DNA of 64,000 nt from Antrihabitans cavernicola (GCF_008297975.1 NZ_VLNY01000012.1:62001-126000); one strand, 5' to 3'. Positions 24,735 through 35,804 are shown, numbered from the stretch's first letter. The notes: generated by a model not told the origin, from the letters alone. Numbers and translations are program-made.

Positions 24735-26219
24735 ATGCCCTCCTCCACCGTCACCTCGCCGCAGGTAGCCGTCAATGACATCGGCTCCGCCGAGGACTTC
24801 CTCGCAGCCATCGACGCAACGATCAAATACTTCAACGATGGCGACATCGTCGAAGGCACCATCGTCAAGGTCGATCGCGACGAGGTTCTGCTCGACATCG
24901 GTTACAAGACCGAAGGCGTCATCCCTTCTCGTGAGCTCTCCATCAAGCACGACGTCGACCCCAACGAGGTCGTCTCCGTGGGCGATGAGGTCGAAGCTCT
25001 CGTCCTCACCAAGGAGGACAAAGAAGGCCGCTTGATCCTGTCGAAGAAGCGCGCTCAGTACGAGCGTGCCTGGGGCACCATCGAGGAGCTCAAGGAGAAG
25101 GACGAGGCCGTCAAGGGCACCGTCATCGAGGTCGTCAAGGGCGGCCTGATCCTCGACATCGGTCTTCGTGGCTTCCTGCCTGCCTCGCTCGTCGAGATGC
25201 GTCGCGTCCGCGACCTCCAGCCGTACGTCGGCAAGGAGATCGAGGCCAAGATCATCGAACTCGACAAGAACCGCAACAACGTGGTCCTGTCGCGTCGCGC
25301 ATGGCTCGAGCAGACTCAGTCCGAGGTCCGCAGCGAGTTCCTGCACCAGCTCCAGAAGGGCCAGGTCCGCAAGGGCGTCGTGTCCTCCATCGTCAACTTC
25401 GGTGCCTTCGTGGACCTGGGTGGCGTCGACGGCTTGGTGCACGTCTCCGAGCTGTCCTGGAAGCACATCGACCACCCGTCCGAGGTTGTCGAGGTCGGCA
25501 ACGAGGTCACCGTCGAGGTTCTCGACGTCGACTTGGACCGCGAGCGGGTTTCGCTGTCGCTCAAGGCAACGCAGGAAGATCCGTGGCGTCAGTTCGCCCG
25601 TACCCACGCCATCGGCCAGATCGTGCCCGGCAAGGTCACCAAGCTGGTTCCGTTCGGTGCATTCGTGCGCGTCGAAGAGGGCATCGAGGGCTTGGTCCAC
25701 ATCTCCGAGCTGGCCGAGCGCCACGTGGAGGTCCCGGACCAGGTTGTCGCAGTCGGCGACGACGCGATGGTCAAGGTCATCGACATCGACCTGGAGCGTC
25801 GTCGTATCTCGCTCTCGCTGAAGCAGGCGAACGAGGACTACCACGCCGAGTTCGACCCGTCGAAGTACGGCATGGCCGACAGCTACGACGATCAGGGCAA
25901 CTACATCTTCCCCGAGGGCTTCGACGCCGAGACCAACGAATGGCTCGAGGGTTCGGACAAGGTCCGGGAAGAGTGGGAAGGCCGTTACGCCGAGGCCGAG
26001 CGTCGCCACAAGATGCACACCACTCAGATGGAGAAGATGGCCGCCGACGAGGCAACCGAGGCTGCTCAGGCCGCCGCCGGTTACTCCTCGGAGACCGGCT
26101 CGGGTGACAGCGCCGACGGCGAGACCGGTGCCGCGGCACCGGCCGAGTCCGCTGGTGGCTCGCTGGCGAGCGATGCGCAGCTCGCCGCACTGCGTGAGAA
26201 GCTGTCCGGCAACGCCTGA
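24735..26219 (+). CDS. rpsA: 30S ribosomal protein S1
   Basis: Protein S1 helps the 30S subunit bind mRNA. The 494-residue product contains four S1 RNA-binding repeats: from GDIVEGTIVKVDRDEVLLDIG (about 35-105), then KGTVIEVVKGGLILDIG, KGVVSSIVNFGAFVDLGG and PGKVTKLVPFGAFVRVEEG, the third and fourth being the strongest. The C-terminal tail of about 100 residues is acidic and Ala/Gly/Ser-rich, as in mycobacterial RpsA. ATG 24735 has GGAG about 12 bases upstream, a rather long spacing. The gene is monocistronic, with its own promoter and a clean terminator. Confidence 0.97.
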   Translation: MPSSTVTSPQVAVNDIGSAEDFLAAIDATIKYFNDGDIVEGTIVKVDRDEVLLDIGYKTEGVIPSRELSIKHDVDPNEVVSVGDEVEALVLTKEDKEGRLILSKKRAQYERAWGTIEELKEKDEAVKGTVIEVVKGGLILDIGLRGFLPASLVEMRRVRDLQPYVGKEIEAKIIELDKNRNNVVLSRRAWLEQTQSEVRSEFLHQLQKGQVRKGVVSSIVNFGAFVDLGGVDGLVHVSELSWKHIDHPSEVVEVGNEVTVEVLDVDLDRERVSLSLKATQEDPWRQFARTHAIGQIVPGKVTKLVPFGAFVRVEEGIEGLVHISELAERHVEVPDQVVAVGDDAMVKVIDIDLERRRISLSLKQANEDYHAEFDPSKYGMADSYDDQGNYIFPEGFDAETNEWLEGSDKVREEWEGRYAEAERRHKMHTTQMEKMAADEATEAAQAAAGYSSETGSGDSADGETGAAAPAESAGGSLASDAQLAALREKLSGNA

Positions 26220-26233
26220 TAGCAGCTAGTACT

Positions 26234-26271
26234 CGAAAGGCCCTGATCCCCAACGGGATCAGGGCCTTTCG
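26234..26271 (+). terminator. rpsA terminator
   Basis: A perfect 17-bp stem (26234-26250 with 26255-26271) closes a CAAC tetraloop 15 bases after the rpsA stop codon. The 3' arm includes CTTTCG, a weak T-tract within the stem. This is the clearest intrinsic terminator in the window. Confidence 0.85.
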
Positions 26272-26283
26272 CGTGGGCGGGGG

Positions 26284-27195
26284 TTAACCGCCGACGACGG
26301 CGTAGGCCCGAACGGGGAAGGTCCCGAAGCCGGCGACCAGCGGGGGAGCGGCATGCAGGCGGGCACCCGATGTCGGTACGTTGCGCAACGCGGTGAGGTG
26401 TTCGAGGACTGGGATATCCGCGCCGAGCAGGATCGTGTGCGCGGGACGTTCCGAGCCGACGGTGTCGTCGATGTTGACCGAGTCGATTCCGACAAGGGCG
26501 GCGCCCGCGTCGACGAGAAACTGTGCTCCGGCCGCGGTCAGATAGGGTGCGGGATCGCCGTATTCCTTTGTGTCCCAGTGTTTGTCCCACCCCGTGTGCT
26601 AGAGCACAGCGCGGCCCGCGATCTCGAGGTGGGCCAAGGCTTGCGGCTCGATCCCGCGCCGACCACTGCCATCGAGTCGGACGATCGAGATCGGCAGGTC
26701 CGCAATGGATTCCAACGGCAACCCGGACAGGTCCGGTCCGTCGGCATAGCGATGGAACGGACTGTCGAGGTAGGTGCCGGTGTTGCCGACCATCGTGATG
26801 GCGTCGATCGCGAACTCGGTGCCCTCGGCGTATTTGGAACGTGAATCCGCTCGAGTCATGTGCGGAGTGATGTGCGGTCCGGGCAGCCCGGGATAGGTGA
26901 TCAATCCTTCGCGAATCACGTGCGACAGTTCGATCAGCCATCGGCCGGGTTCTTCGCGCTGCGTTGTATCGGAGGGTCCGCCGCGGGAGCCCCGATGCTC
27001 CTCGGCCACGATCTGGAAGTCGGCAAGTCGCACCTGATCGACCATGAGTAGGCCAAGATGGCGGACGAGAAGCGCGCCGACCTGTTCTTCCGTTGCGTCG
27101 CCATCCGGTACGTCCAGCCGAAAACCGTTGGCCTGTAGGCCGCCACCGTTCAGAAAGGTGATCTCTGCGTCGAATACGGCTCGATACTGTTCCAT
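26284..27195 (-). pseudogene. Cyclase family (kynurenine formamidase-like) gene with in-frame stop
   Basis: The frame encodes a 303-residue cyclase-fold hydrolase but is interrupted by TAG at codon 199 (26599-26601). Before it lies the metal-site region NTGTYLDSPFHRYADG (family pattern HxGTHxDxPxH, with the first two His replaced). After it the frame continues with HTGWDKHW, an expected family motif, then DSVNIDD and HTILLGADIPVLEHL to TAA at 26284. Only the TAG separates the halves, with no frameshift. Either the gene is recently inactivated, the stop is read through, or it is a sequencing error. The N-terminal 80 residues do not belong to the cyclase core. Confidence 0.75.
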
Positions 27196-27214
27196 CGCAC
27201 GACACTATCGAACA

Positions 27215-27252
27215 CGAGTGGCCCGGCCCGCAGTTGCGGACCGGGCCACTCG
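27215..27252 (-). terminator. 18-bp inverted repeat after the 70-residue gene
   Basis: Arms 27215-27232 and 27235-27252 pair with one mismatch and an almost absent loop. On the minus strand the repeat follows the stop codon of the small gene and precedes the cyclase gene, so I infer a terminator for the small gene. Confidence 0.6.
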
Positions 27253-27268
27253 AGGTGGTTTTGTCGGT

Positions 27269-27481
27269 TCAGCTGGCCGTGGCAGGCACCCAGTGAGTTG
27301 CAGCCGATGCGGTCTGCTTGCGCATAGCAGCAAAGCTGTGACGGGCAGGGCTGATCAGCGAGGTGAACCAGTTGCGACGGTGCTCCGCGAGCGCGGCCGC
27401 AACTTCGGGAATAAGGACGCAGTGCATCCCACTCGCCATACCCAGGCGGTGCCGACCGGCCTGGAATTCATTGCTTCGCAT
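27269..27481 (-). CDS. Small uncharacterised protein, 70 residues
   Basis: I do not recognise this protein. It is basic and contains a central segment VLIPEVAAALAEHRRNWFTSLI that could form one amphipathic helix; no signal peptide or metal-binding cysteine cluster is visible. Support for a real gene comes from context: ATG 27481 is preceded by AAAGGA 6 bases upstream, and a strong inverted repeat follows the stop codon. It lies divergent from coaE with a gap of 124 bases. Its function cannot be assigned. Confidence 0.55.
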   Translation of the reverse strand: MRSNEFQAGRHRLGMASGMHCVLIPEVAAALAEHRRNWFTSLISPARHSFAAMRKQTASAATHWVPATAS

Positions 27482-27605
27482 GGTGTTCCTTTGTTAGAGA
27501 TTCGGTGGCCTGGCTCGCCGAGTTCGAAGATAACCGACGGAATGTTGAACTTGGTGCATTTGGGACTGATGATCTTTCGGCGTGTTGGATGAGAGACTGA
27601 ACAAC

Positions 27606-28529
27606 GTGCTGAGAATTGGCCTCACAGGAGGCATGGGAGCAGGTAAGTCGACGGTGTCCAAGGTGCTTGCGCAACTGGGCGCCGTCATCGTCGACGCGGA
27701 TGCGATCGCGCGTGAGGTTGTCGAGCCGGGAACGCCCGGACTCGCCTCGCTGGTAACGGCTTTCGGCGACGACCTACTGCGCCCGGACGGGACCCTCGAC
27801 CGTGCAGCGCTGGCCGCCAAAGCCTTCGCCGACCCTGAGTCGACAAAGAAGTTGAACGCGATCGTGCATCCGCTTGTGGGTGCTCGCACCGCCGAACTGA
27901 TCGACGGTGCTCCTGCGGACGCAATTGTGGTGCAAGACATTCCACTCCTGGTCGAGGGCAAGCTCGGTGCCTTCTTCAACCTTGTGATCGTGGTGTGGGT
28001 CGACGCCGAAGAACGAGTGCGGCGGTTGGTGGAGTTCCGCGACATCCCGGAATCCGATGCGCGAGCACGTATTGCGGCGCAGGCCACCGACGACCAGCGC
28101 CGGGCCGCCGCCGACGTGTGGCTGGACAACAGCGGTGAACCCGGCAGCCTCGACAGCGTGGTGCGGAAATTGTGGGACGAGCGTCTGGTTCCCTTCGAGC
28201 GCAACGTCCGTGAGCGCATCGCCTCGCAGTATTTGCCGGAAATTGTGCCTGCAAATCATGAATGGCCCGCTCAGGCAGCACGTTTGGTCGCGCGGCTTCG
28301 CGCTGTATGTGGAGACAAGGTGACGCGCATCGATCACGTCGGGTCCACCGCGGCGGGTACGGAAGCGCAAGACGTGATCGAACTGCAGATCACGACCGCG
28401 AACCAGGAAGCGGCAAAACAACTCGTCGAACCGCTCGCTGCCGCAGGCTTTCCACAAATCGAGGCAGGCAATTATGGCAGTGCCGATCCCGGCCGCCCGG
28501 CCAACGTCGACGTTCGAGTAGGGGAGTAG
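27606..28529 (+). CDS. coaE: Dephospho-CoA kinase with shortened GrpB-like C-terminal domain
   Basis: CoaE phosphorylates dephospho-CoA, the last step of CoA synthesis. Residues 1-200 form the kinase, with P-loop GLTGGMGAGKST (5-16), the substrate segment IVDADAIAREVV and VVQDIPLLVEGKLG. From about residue 210 a UPF0157/GrpB-like domain begins (KVTRIDHVGSTAAG, as in mycobacterial CoaE), but it ends after PGRPANVDVRVGE. The protein is 307 residues against about 400 in Mycobacterium, so roughly the last half of the accessory domain is missing. Only 20 bases separate the stop from the next gene. GTG 27606 is the start that begins right before the P-loop strand. Confidence 0.93.
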   Translation: MLRIGLTGGMGAGKSTVSKVLAQLGAVIVDADAIAREVVEPGTPGLASLVTAFGDDLLRPDGTLDRAALAAKAFADPESTKKLNAIVHPLVGARTAELIDGAPADAIVVQDIPLLVEGKLGAFFNLVIVVWVDAEERVRRLVEFRDIPESDARARIAAQATDDQRRAAADVWLDNSGEPGSLDSVVRKLWDERLVPFERNVRERIASQYLPEIVPANHEWPAQAARLVARLRAVCGDKVTRIDHVGSTAAGTEAQDVIELQITTANQEAAKQLVEPLAAAGFPQIEAGNYGSADPGRPANVDVRVGE

Positions 28530-28549
28530 CCGCCGCTAAGGTGGGCACT

Positions 28550-29362
28550 GTGTCCGAACCACGCGAAGATCGCGTCACCCTCGACGTAATCGACGGAATC
28601 GCCTACGCGACGTTGAACCGTGCCGACAAGCTGAACGCGCTCGACATGCCGATGCTGCAGGCGTTGGCATCGGTGCCTGGCCGGATCGCTGAGGATCGCA
28701 CGATCCGCGCTGTGATCTTGCAGGGTGATGGCACCGCATTCTGCAGCGGCCTGGATTTCGCGTCGATCGGCAAAGACCAGGTTGCGCAGGTCCGCGGCTT
28801 CGCGAAGCTGCCGGTGCAGACCACGAACCTCTACCAGAAGGCGTGTTGGGCGTGGCGGGAGTTGCCGGTGCCGGTGATCGCTGTGCTGCGTGGATTTTGC
28901 TTCGGCGGTGGTTTGCAACTGGCACTCGCGGCCGACTTCAGGATCTCGACCCCCGATTGCGAACTGTCGGTGATGGAAGGCAAGTGGGGGCTGATCCCTG
29001 ATATGACCGGATCGGTGACCCTGCGCGAGTTGGTTCCCATCGACGTCGCTAAGCGCCTCACCATGACTGCCGAGGTGTTCGACGGCACGCGGGCCAAGGA
29101 ACTGGGGCTCGTTACCGAGGTGTCCAGTGACCCGCTTGCCGCGGCAAAGGCACTCGCAGCCCAGATCTGCACGCGCTCACCGGATTCCGTTGCACTGACG
29201 AAGCGGCTTTTCCACGACACCTGGACGTCTTCGCCGCGCTCGGCATTCTGGACCGAGAGCCAGCTGCAGTTGCGCCTGATCCTGGGCAAGAACCACAAGA
29301 TCGCGCGGGCCGCGGGCAAGGCGAAAGAGATTCCGAAATGGGTTACGCGGTCTCTGTCCTAG
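28550..29362 (+). CDS. Enoyl-CoA hydratase/isomerase family (crotonase) protein
   Basis: The 270-residue crotonase-fold protein has NRADKLNALD, the oxyanion-hole segment DGTAFCSGLDFASIG and the second oxyanion motif FCFGGGLQLALAADFRI. In the position of the catalytic Glu pair of hydratases it has ELSVMEGKWGLIPDMTGSV, so one acidic residue (E of MEGKWG) and an Asp (PDMTG) are present; isomerase or hydratase activity cannot be told apart. GTG 28550 is the start just after coaE (20-base gap), suggesting co-transcription. Its 3' end overlaps the converging DUF402 gene by 20 bases. Confidence 0.9.
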   Translation: MSEPREDRVTLDVIDGIAYATLNRADKLNALDMPMLQALASVPGRIAEDRTIRAVILQGDGTAFCSGLDFASIGKDQVAQVRGFAKLPVQTTNLYQKACWAWRELPVPVIAVLRGFCFGGGLQLALAADFRISTPDCELSVMEGKWGLIPDMTGSVTLRELVPIDVAKRLTMTAEVFDGTRAKELGLVTEVSSDPLAAAKALAAQICTRSPDSVALTKRLFHDTWTSSPRSAFWTESQLQLRLILGKNHKIARAAGKAKEIPKWVTRSLS

Positions 29363-29870
29363 TGCGCCAACTCAACTGAACCCCCTGCGACGCCAGCCAA
29401 CCCTCCAGCAGATAGCCGTGCGCGGCGATACCGTCGATCGCTGCCGCTGCACATTCGATGGCGCCCTGAGCGGTTTTCGCGTCGAGGAGACCCGCAACTC
29501 GAGCATCGAGGAGTTCGTCGACGTCGAGCAATTCGGTGTCCTGCCCGGACCGGATCACCAGATCCAGATAGTGATCCACGGATGTCCACACGGTGTCGCC
29601 CGCCGTGAACTCGCCGATGTCGACGTAGAAGTCCTGATCGCGTCGAAACTCGGGCAGGTAGTGAAACACCGAGACCCGAATGCCGAGACTCGGCAACAGC
29701 CAGGATTCGAGGTAGTGGAACGTCGGGTGATCGGACGGTCGGGCCATGTAGAGACCCCACGGTTCCAGCCGATATTCCTCGACTTGCCTGACGAACCCCT
29801 TGGGATCCGTGTTCGTCATGGCCGCCACGTCGAAGGTCTCGACCTTGGGTGCGTGCACATGAACTGTCAT
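29343..29870 (-). CDS. DUF402 domain protein
   Basis: The 175-residue product matches the DUF402 family (FomD/Ntdp-like fold), known as the uvrB neighbour Rv1632c in Mycobacterium. Visible features are [33 protein letters not shown] and the acidic [16 protein letters not shown]; family members use acidic residues in such segments to bind metal and hydrolyse nucleotide phosphates. ATG 29870 is chosen as the first start before the conserved region; the frame is open to 30065 across the uvrB promoter, which makes the longer form unlikely. It is divergent from uvrB with 94 bases between starts. Confidence 0.82.
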   Translation of the reverse strand: MTVHVHAPKVETFDVAAMTNTDPKGFVRQVEEYRLEPWGLYMARPSDHPTFHYLESWLLPSLGIRVSVFHYLPEFRRDQDFYVDIGEFTAGDTVWTSVDHYLDLVIRSGQDTELLDVDELLDARVAGLLDAKTAQGAIECAAAAIDGIAAHGYLLEGWLASQGVQLSWRTRTETA

Positions 29871-29936
29871 GACGACCCGACAGTACCGTTCAGCGAAATC
29901 ACGCGCTGAGCGAAATGACCTGTTCGACACGAAACG

Positions 29937-29958
29937 TGTCGGTGGGGCCACATACCCT
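29937..29958 (+). promoter_or_regulatory. Putative DNA-damage (PafBC/RecA-NDp type) promoter of uvrB
   Basis: TGTCGGTG, eight bases (GGGCCACA), then TACCCT matches tTGTCRgtg-N8-TAnnnT completely in its conserved core. The uvrB ATG at 29965 starts 6 bases after the hexamer, so the transcript is probably leaderless. A short palindrome (CGACAC/GTGTCG, around 29925-29941) overlaps the upstream element. Confidence 0.7.
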
Positions 29959-29964
29959 GGAGTC

Positions 29965-32121
<2,157 letters not shown>

Positions 32122-32139
32122 ACGAGCCCGAAATAAGTC

Positions 32140-33006
32140 CTAGCTCGTGATGTCCTTGCGGGAGAACAGGATCCACGCCAGCACTGCGAACGCGGATGCG
32201 TACGCGAGGGCTGAGAAGGATCCGACGGTGATGTCGTGCCAATCGATTGTCATCGACAGCGCGCGCGTCCAGCCGAACGAGAAGTGGCCCGGTAGGTAGT
32301 CGCGCAACGTTCCCAACGCGGTTATCTGATCGAGGATCTGCACCAGGATCGACACCATCACAGTGCCGCCGACCGCGCCCAACGGCGCATCGGTGACCAC
32401 GGACAACAGCATCGCCAATCCGGCGATCCAGGTGAGATTGACGGCGATGTAGCCCAGCGATATCAGCAACCGCAGCACGGCGGTGCCGTACGGCAGCGAG
32501 TCGCCGAATGGATTGACCAGTGGGTCGGTCCCATAGAGCATCGTGCCCAACGCCAGCGCAGACACCACGAGCACCAGCAGGGCGAGTGCGGACAGCGTCG
32601 CCGACACGGCCGCCTTCTGCAGCAGCAAACGTGAGCGCGGCACCGGTATCGCCAACAGATAGCGCAGGCTGGACCAGGATGCCTCGCTGGCCACGGAGTC
32701 GCCGAAGAACAGTGCCACGACGACGATCAGCAGAAACCCCACCGACATCAGTAATGCGAACACCGTGAAATTCACGCCGCCGCGGGTCGCGAGCTCGACC
32801 AGGCCGGGAGTGCCTGCGTCGGAGCTCGCCCCGCCGACCGCGAACGCGATCGCCAGGATTCCAGGCAGTATCGCGAGGAATCCGAGGGCCACATGTGTTC
32901 GCCTGCGTCGCAGCTGGCGTTCCAATTCGGTGCGGAACGGCAGGGTGCGGCTCGGTCGGTGACCGAGGGCACGACCGTCGTCGTGCACGGGCGTCGAATC
33001 TGTCAT
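32140..33006 (-). CDS. ABC-2 type transporter permease
   Basis: The 288-residue protein has a basic cytoplasmic start (RTELERQLRRRRTH) and six likely membrane helices, including the first at VALGFLAILPGILAIAFAV, in the arrangement of ABC-2 permeases. The segment RYLLAIPVPRSRLLLQKAAV is the cytosolic coupling region typical of the family. Its ATG overlaps the stop of the hydrolase-ATPase fusion gene by ATGA, so the two form one export system. The substrate is unknown. It converges on uvrB with 18 bases between stops. Confidence 0.88.
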   Translation of the reverse strand: MTDSTPVHDDGRALGHRPSRTLPFRTELERQLRRRRTHVALGFLAILPGILAIAFAVGGASSDAGTPGLVELATRGGVNFTVFALLMSVGFLLIVVVALFFGDSVASEASWSSLRYLLAIPVPRSRLLLQKAAVSATLSALALLVLVVSALALGTMLYGTDPLVNPFGDSLPYGTAVLRLLISLGYIAVNLTWIAGLAMLLSVVTDAPLGAVGGTVMVSILVQILDQITALGTLRDYLPGHFSFGWTRALSMTIDWHDITVGSFSALAYASAFAVLAWILFSRKDITS

Positions 33007-35804
33007 GTCGCGACCTCATCGGATTGGCTGACAGCACGCGGATCGTGCACCAGCGCGAGGAACACGTCTTCGAGTCTGGTCGACGTCGACACTCCGTCCA
33101 CCGCGACTCCTGCCTCGACGAGCGCCCGAATCACTTTGGCAGTGCCCGCTGTGCCCAGGTCCACGCGCAGCGTCGGTTGTGCGCCGTCGGTTTCCACGAC
33201 GTGGCCGATGCCGTCGACCTGTGCGAGAGCCGCAGCACCCGCTGCAGCGTCGTCGACTCGGATCTCGGTCGGTCCACCGGTAGAGACGAGATCGGCGACC
33301 GTGCCGGCGCTGATCACCTTCCCTCGGTCCATCACCACGACGTGGGTGCAGGTCTGTTCGACCTCGGCTAGGAGATGACTCGACACCACGACGGTCCGGC
33401 CACCGCGCGCGTACTGGATCAATACATCGCGCATGGTCCGAATTTGCGGCGGGTCGAGGCCATTGGTCGGTTCGTCGAGCACCAGCAGGTCGGGCAGACC
33501 GAGCATGGCCTGCGCGATGGCCAATCGTTGGCGCATGCCCTGGCTGTACGAGCGGACCTTGCGATCGACCGCCACACCGAGGTCGGCGATGGCCAGCACC
33601 TCGTCGAGGTGGGCATCCTCGATCGGTCGTCCGGTCGCCTGCCAGAACAGCCGCAGATTGTCCGAGCCGGACAGGTGAGGCAGCAGCCCGGGCCCTTCGA
33701 TGAAGGCGCCGAGGCGCGACAGAACAGGTGCGCCCGGGGTTATGCGATGGCCGAACACGCGAATGTCGCCGCTGGACGGCGTGATCAAGCCCATCAGCAT
33801 TCGCAACGTGGTGGTCTTGCCCGCGCCGTTGGGCCCGAGCAGACCGAGTACCTGGCCGTGCTGCACAGCAAAACTGACACCGTCGACCGCCGTGAAACCG
33901 TTGTTGTACGTCTTCGACAGGTTCGTGACGACGATCGGAACGTCGATCGATTCTGGGTCGACATCGGCAATTCCGCGGCGCCGAGATCTGATGGTGGCTC
34001 CGGCGATCAGCAACGCCAGGCAGCCCGCGATCACACCGATCCCCACCAGGGGAGCCAGCGGTACCGCCCGACTCGTCGGCGTGGCAGCGACGCTCGGAAC
34101 GGTCAGCTGCGAATTCGCCAGGGACACAGTGAATCGCGCTGGGCTCAGCGGGACCGAATAGGCCTGATCCGTTGTCCCGACGGACAGTTCGAGCTGATGG
34201 CCTTCGGGGATTTGATAGGCAACGGCAGGGAGGGCGATACGAACGTCCACCGGCGCGCCCGACGCGTCAGGTAGGCGAATTGGGGCGACCGCGCCGCCTG
34301 GAAGTATTCGACGCCCGCCGCTTCCGACGTCGTAGAGCTTCGCGAACAGCACCGATTCGCCTGGCGCCGCGAACGATTGGACTCGGACCTCGACGCTGGG
34401 CGAGCCGGTGACGGTCATCGCTCGACCCAGCGGCGCGGTGCGGAACGTCGCGAATTGCCCCGGTGGATCGATGCCGAGTCCACCCCCGCCGACGGCGGAG
34501 AGCGCCGATACGGCGGATCCGAAACCGGGAATGCTCGACACCGCACCCGGCGACGCACCCGGTGGGCGCGAAATGCTCTGCATCGGTGCCGATGCCTCGG
34601 TCAACTGCAGTGTCGCCTGCGGCATCTCGCCGGTGCCGGGCAGGCCGGGATAGCTGTCCGCACTCATTCTGCGACTCTGCGTCTGCCCCTGCTCGTCCGG
34701 CGTACCAGGCAGCGAGAAGCCGAACGATGCCGGATCGTCGGTCCGGTCGGTGTGACTGTCGAGCAACTGATCGTCGAGGAACGACCGCACGGTGCCGTCC
34801 GAGCGGTCGGCGTCACCGTCGTGCCCGCCGTTGAACCAGCGAACCGTGACAGGCGCACCGCCCGCGGCGATCTCACGCGCATTGGCATCCGCCTGATCAA
34901 GCCCGAACAGGGTGTCGCGCTCGCCCTGCACGAGCAGTGTGGGCGCCGTGATGTTTCGCGCAACCGCAGTAGGGGAGTGCGCGCGTAACAACGCAAGAAG
35001 CTCAGGGGTGGGTGCGCCGGTGACGGCTGCCTGCACGTAGCCCTGGCATATTCCGACGTCGAAACGGCCGCAGATGTCGGTCTGCAGATCGCCCGTCGAC
35101 ACGCCCGGCACCGCAGGCGCTGCGCCCGCGCCGAAGAACACACCTGCCCAACCGCGCTTGAGGACGCCCGGTGTCGGCTGCCCCGGTGGGACGGTCGTCC
35201 CATAATTTGGAAAGAGCGCTTGGCCGAGGTCGTTCCAGGTGATCGCCGCCGCCACCGCATCGATGCGCTTGTCGGTTCCGCCGAGCATCAAGGCAAGTGC
35301 CCCGCCGTACGATCCGCCCGCGACGCCGACGCGCGGATCGCCCGGTGCGTCGAGCTTCACCTCCGGTCGTCCCGCCAACCAGGTGATCAGCGCATGCGCG
35401 TCGGCGACTTCGCGGTCGGGATCGTTCAGCGAAATGGTGCCGGTGCTCTTGCCGAATCCTCTTGCGCTGTATGCGAGTACGACGAAGCCGTCGCGCGCCA
35501 ACGCGCGCGCCTGACCGTCGACCGATTCTTTGCTTCCGCCGAAGCCGTGCGCCAGCAGCACGGCGGGTGCGGGCGTGTGCGCGGGGAGGTATTCCCTCGC
35601 GTCGATGGTCACCGTCGCCGCCGATCCAGGGGCCTCGGGCAGCGTCATCGATTCGTCGTGCGCGGCCACCGCAGGCTTGTCGTCGGTGCCGGACGTCGTC
35701 GCGATCAGGATTGCGATCAAGGCGAGCACCGCAACCGATGCGGCGATCCGAAGATAGCCACGGCGCGTCGGCCTCCGGAACCGTGGCAGCCGCATGGTTC
35801 CCAA
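33003..35804 (-). CDS. Fusion: exported alpha/beta-hydrolase (S15/CocE-like) plus ABC transporter ATPase
   Basis: This 933-residue protein has two parts normally encoded separately. Residues 18-37 are a signal-anchor helix. About 50-350 form an alpha/beta-hydrolase with nucleophile Ser165 (GGSYGG), Asp297 (GERDTLFG) and His328 (GGHDGD); about 440-570 resemble the jelly-roll PepX_C domain of X-Pro dipeptidyl-peptidases. A second helix at 586-604 leads to an ABC ATPase: Walker [10 protein letters not shown], signature YSQGMRQRLAIAQAM, Walker B LLVLDEPTNGLDP. The predicted layout puts the hydrolase outside and the ATPase inside. The permease gene follows with ATGA overlap. Function inferred: export coupled to extracellular hydrolysis; substrate unknown. 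Confidence 0.88.
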   Translation of the reverse strand: MGTMRLPRFRRPTRRGYLRIAASVAVLALIAILIATTSGTDDKPAVAAHDESMTLPEAPGSAATVTIDAREYLPAHTPAPAVLLAHGFGGSKESVDGQARALARDGFVVLAYSARGFGKSTGTISLNDPDREVADAHALITWLAGRPEVKLDAPGDPRVGVAGGSYGGALALMLGGTDKRIDAVAAAITWNDLGQALFPNYGTTVPPGQPTPGVLKRGWAGVFFGAGAAPAVPGVSTGDLQTDICGRFDVGICQGYVQAAVTGAPTPELLALLRAHSPTAVARNITAPTLLVQGERDTLFGLDQADANAREIAAGGAPVTVRWFNGGHDGDADRSDGTVRSFLDDQLLDSHTDRTDDPASFGFSLPGTPDEQGQTQSRRMSADSYPGLPGTGEMPQATLQLTEASAPMQSISRPPGASPGAVSSIPGFGSAVSALSAVGGGGLGIDPPGQFATFRTAPLGRAMTVTGSPSVEVRVQSFAAPGESVLFAKLYDVGSGGRRILPGGAVAPIRLPDASGAPVDVRIALPAVAYQIPEGHQLELSVGTTDQAYSVPLSPARFTVSLANSQLTVPSVAATPTSRAVPLAPLVGIGVIAGCLALLIAGATIRSRRRGIADVDPESIDVPIVVTNLSKTYNNGFTAVDGVSFAVQHGQVLGLLGPNGAGKTTTLRMLMGLITPSSGDIRVFGHRITPGAPVLSRLGAFIEGPGLLPHLSGSDNLRLFWQATGRPIEDAHLDEVLAIADLGVAVDRKVRSYSQGMRQRLAIAQAMLGLPDLLVLDEPTNGLDPPQIRTMRDVLIQYARGGRTVVVSSHLLAEVEQTCTHVVVMDRGKVISAGTVADLVSTGGPTEIRVDDAAAGAAALAQVDGIGHVVETDGAQPTLRVDLGTAGTAKVIRALVEAGVAVDGVSTSTRLEDVFLALVHDPRAVSQSDEVAT

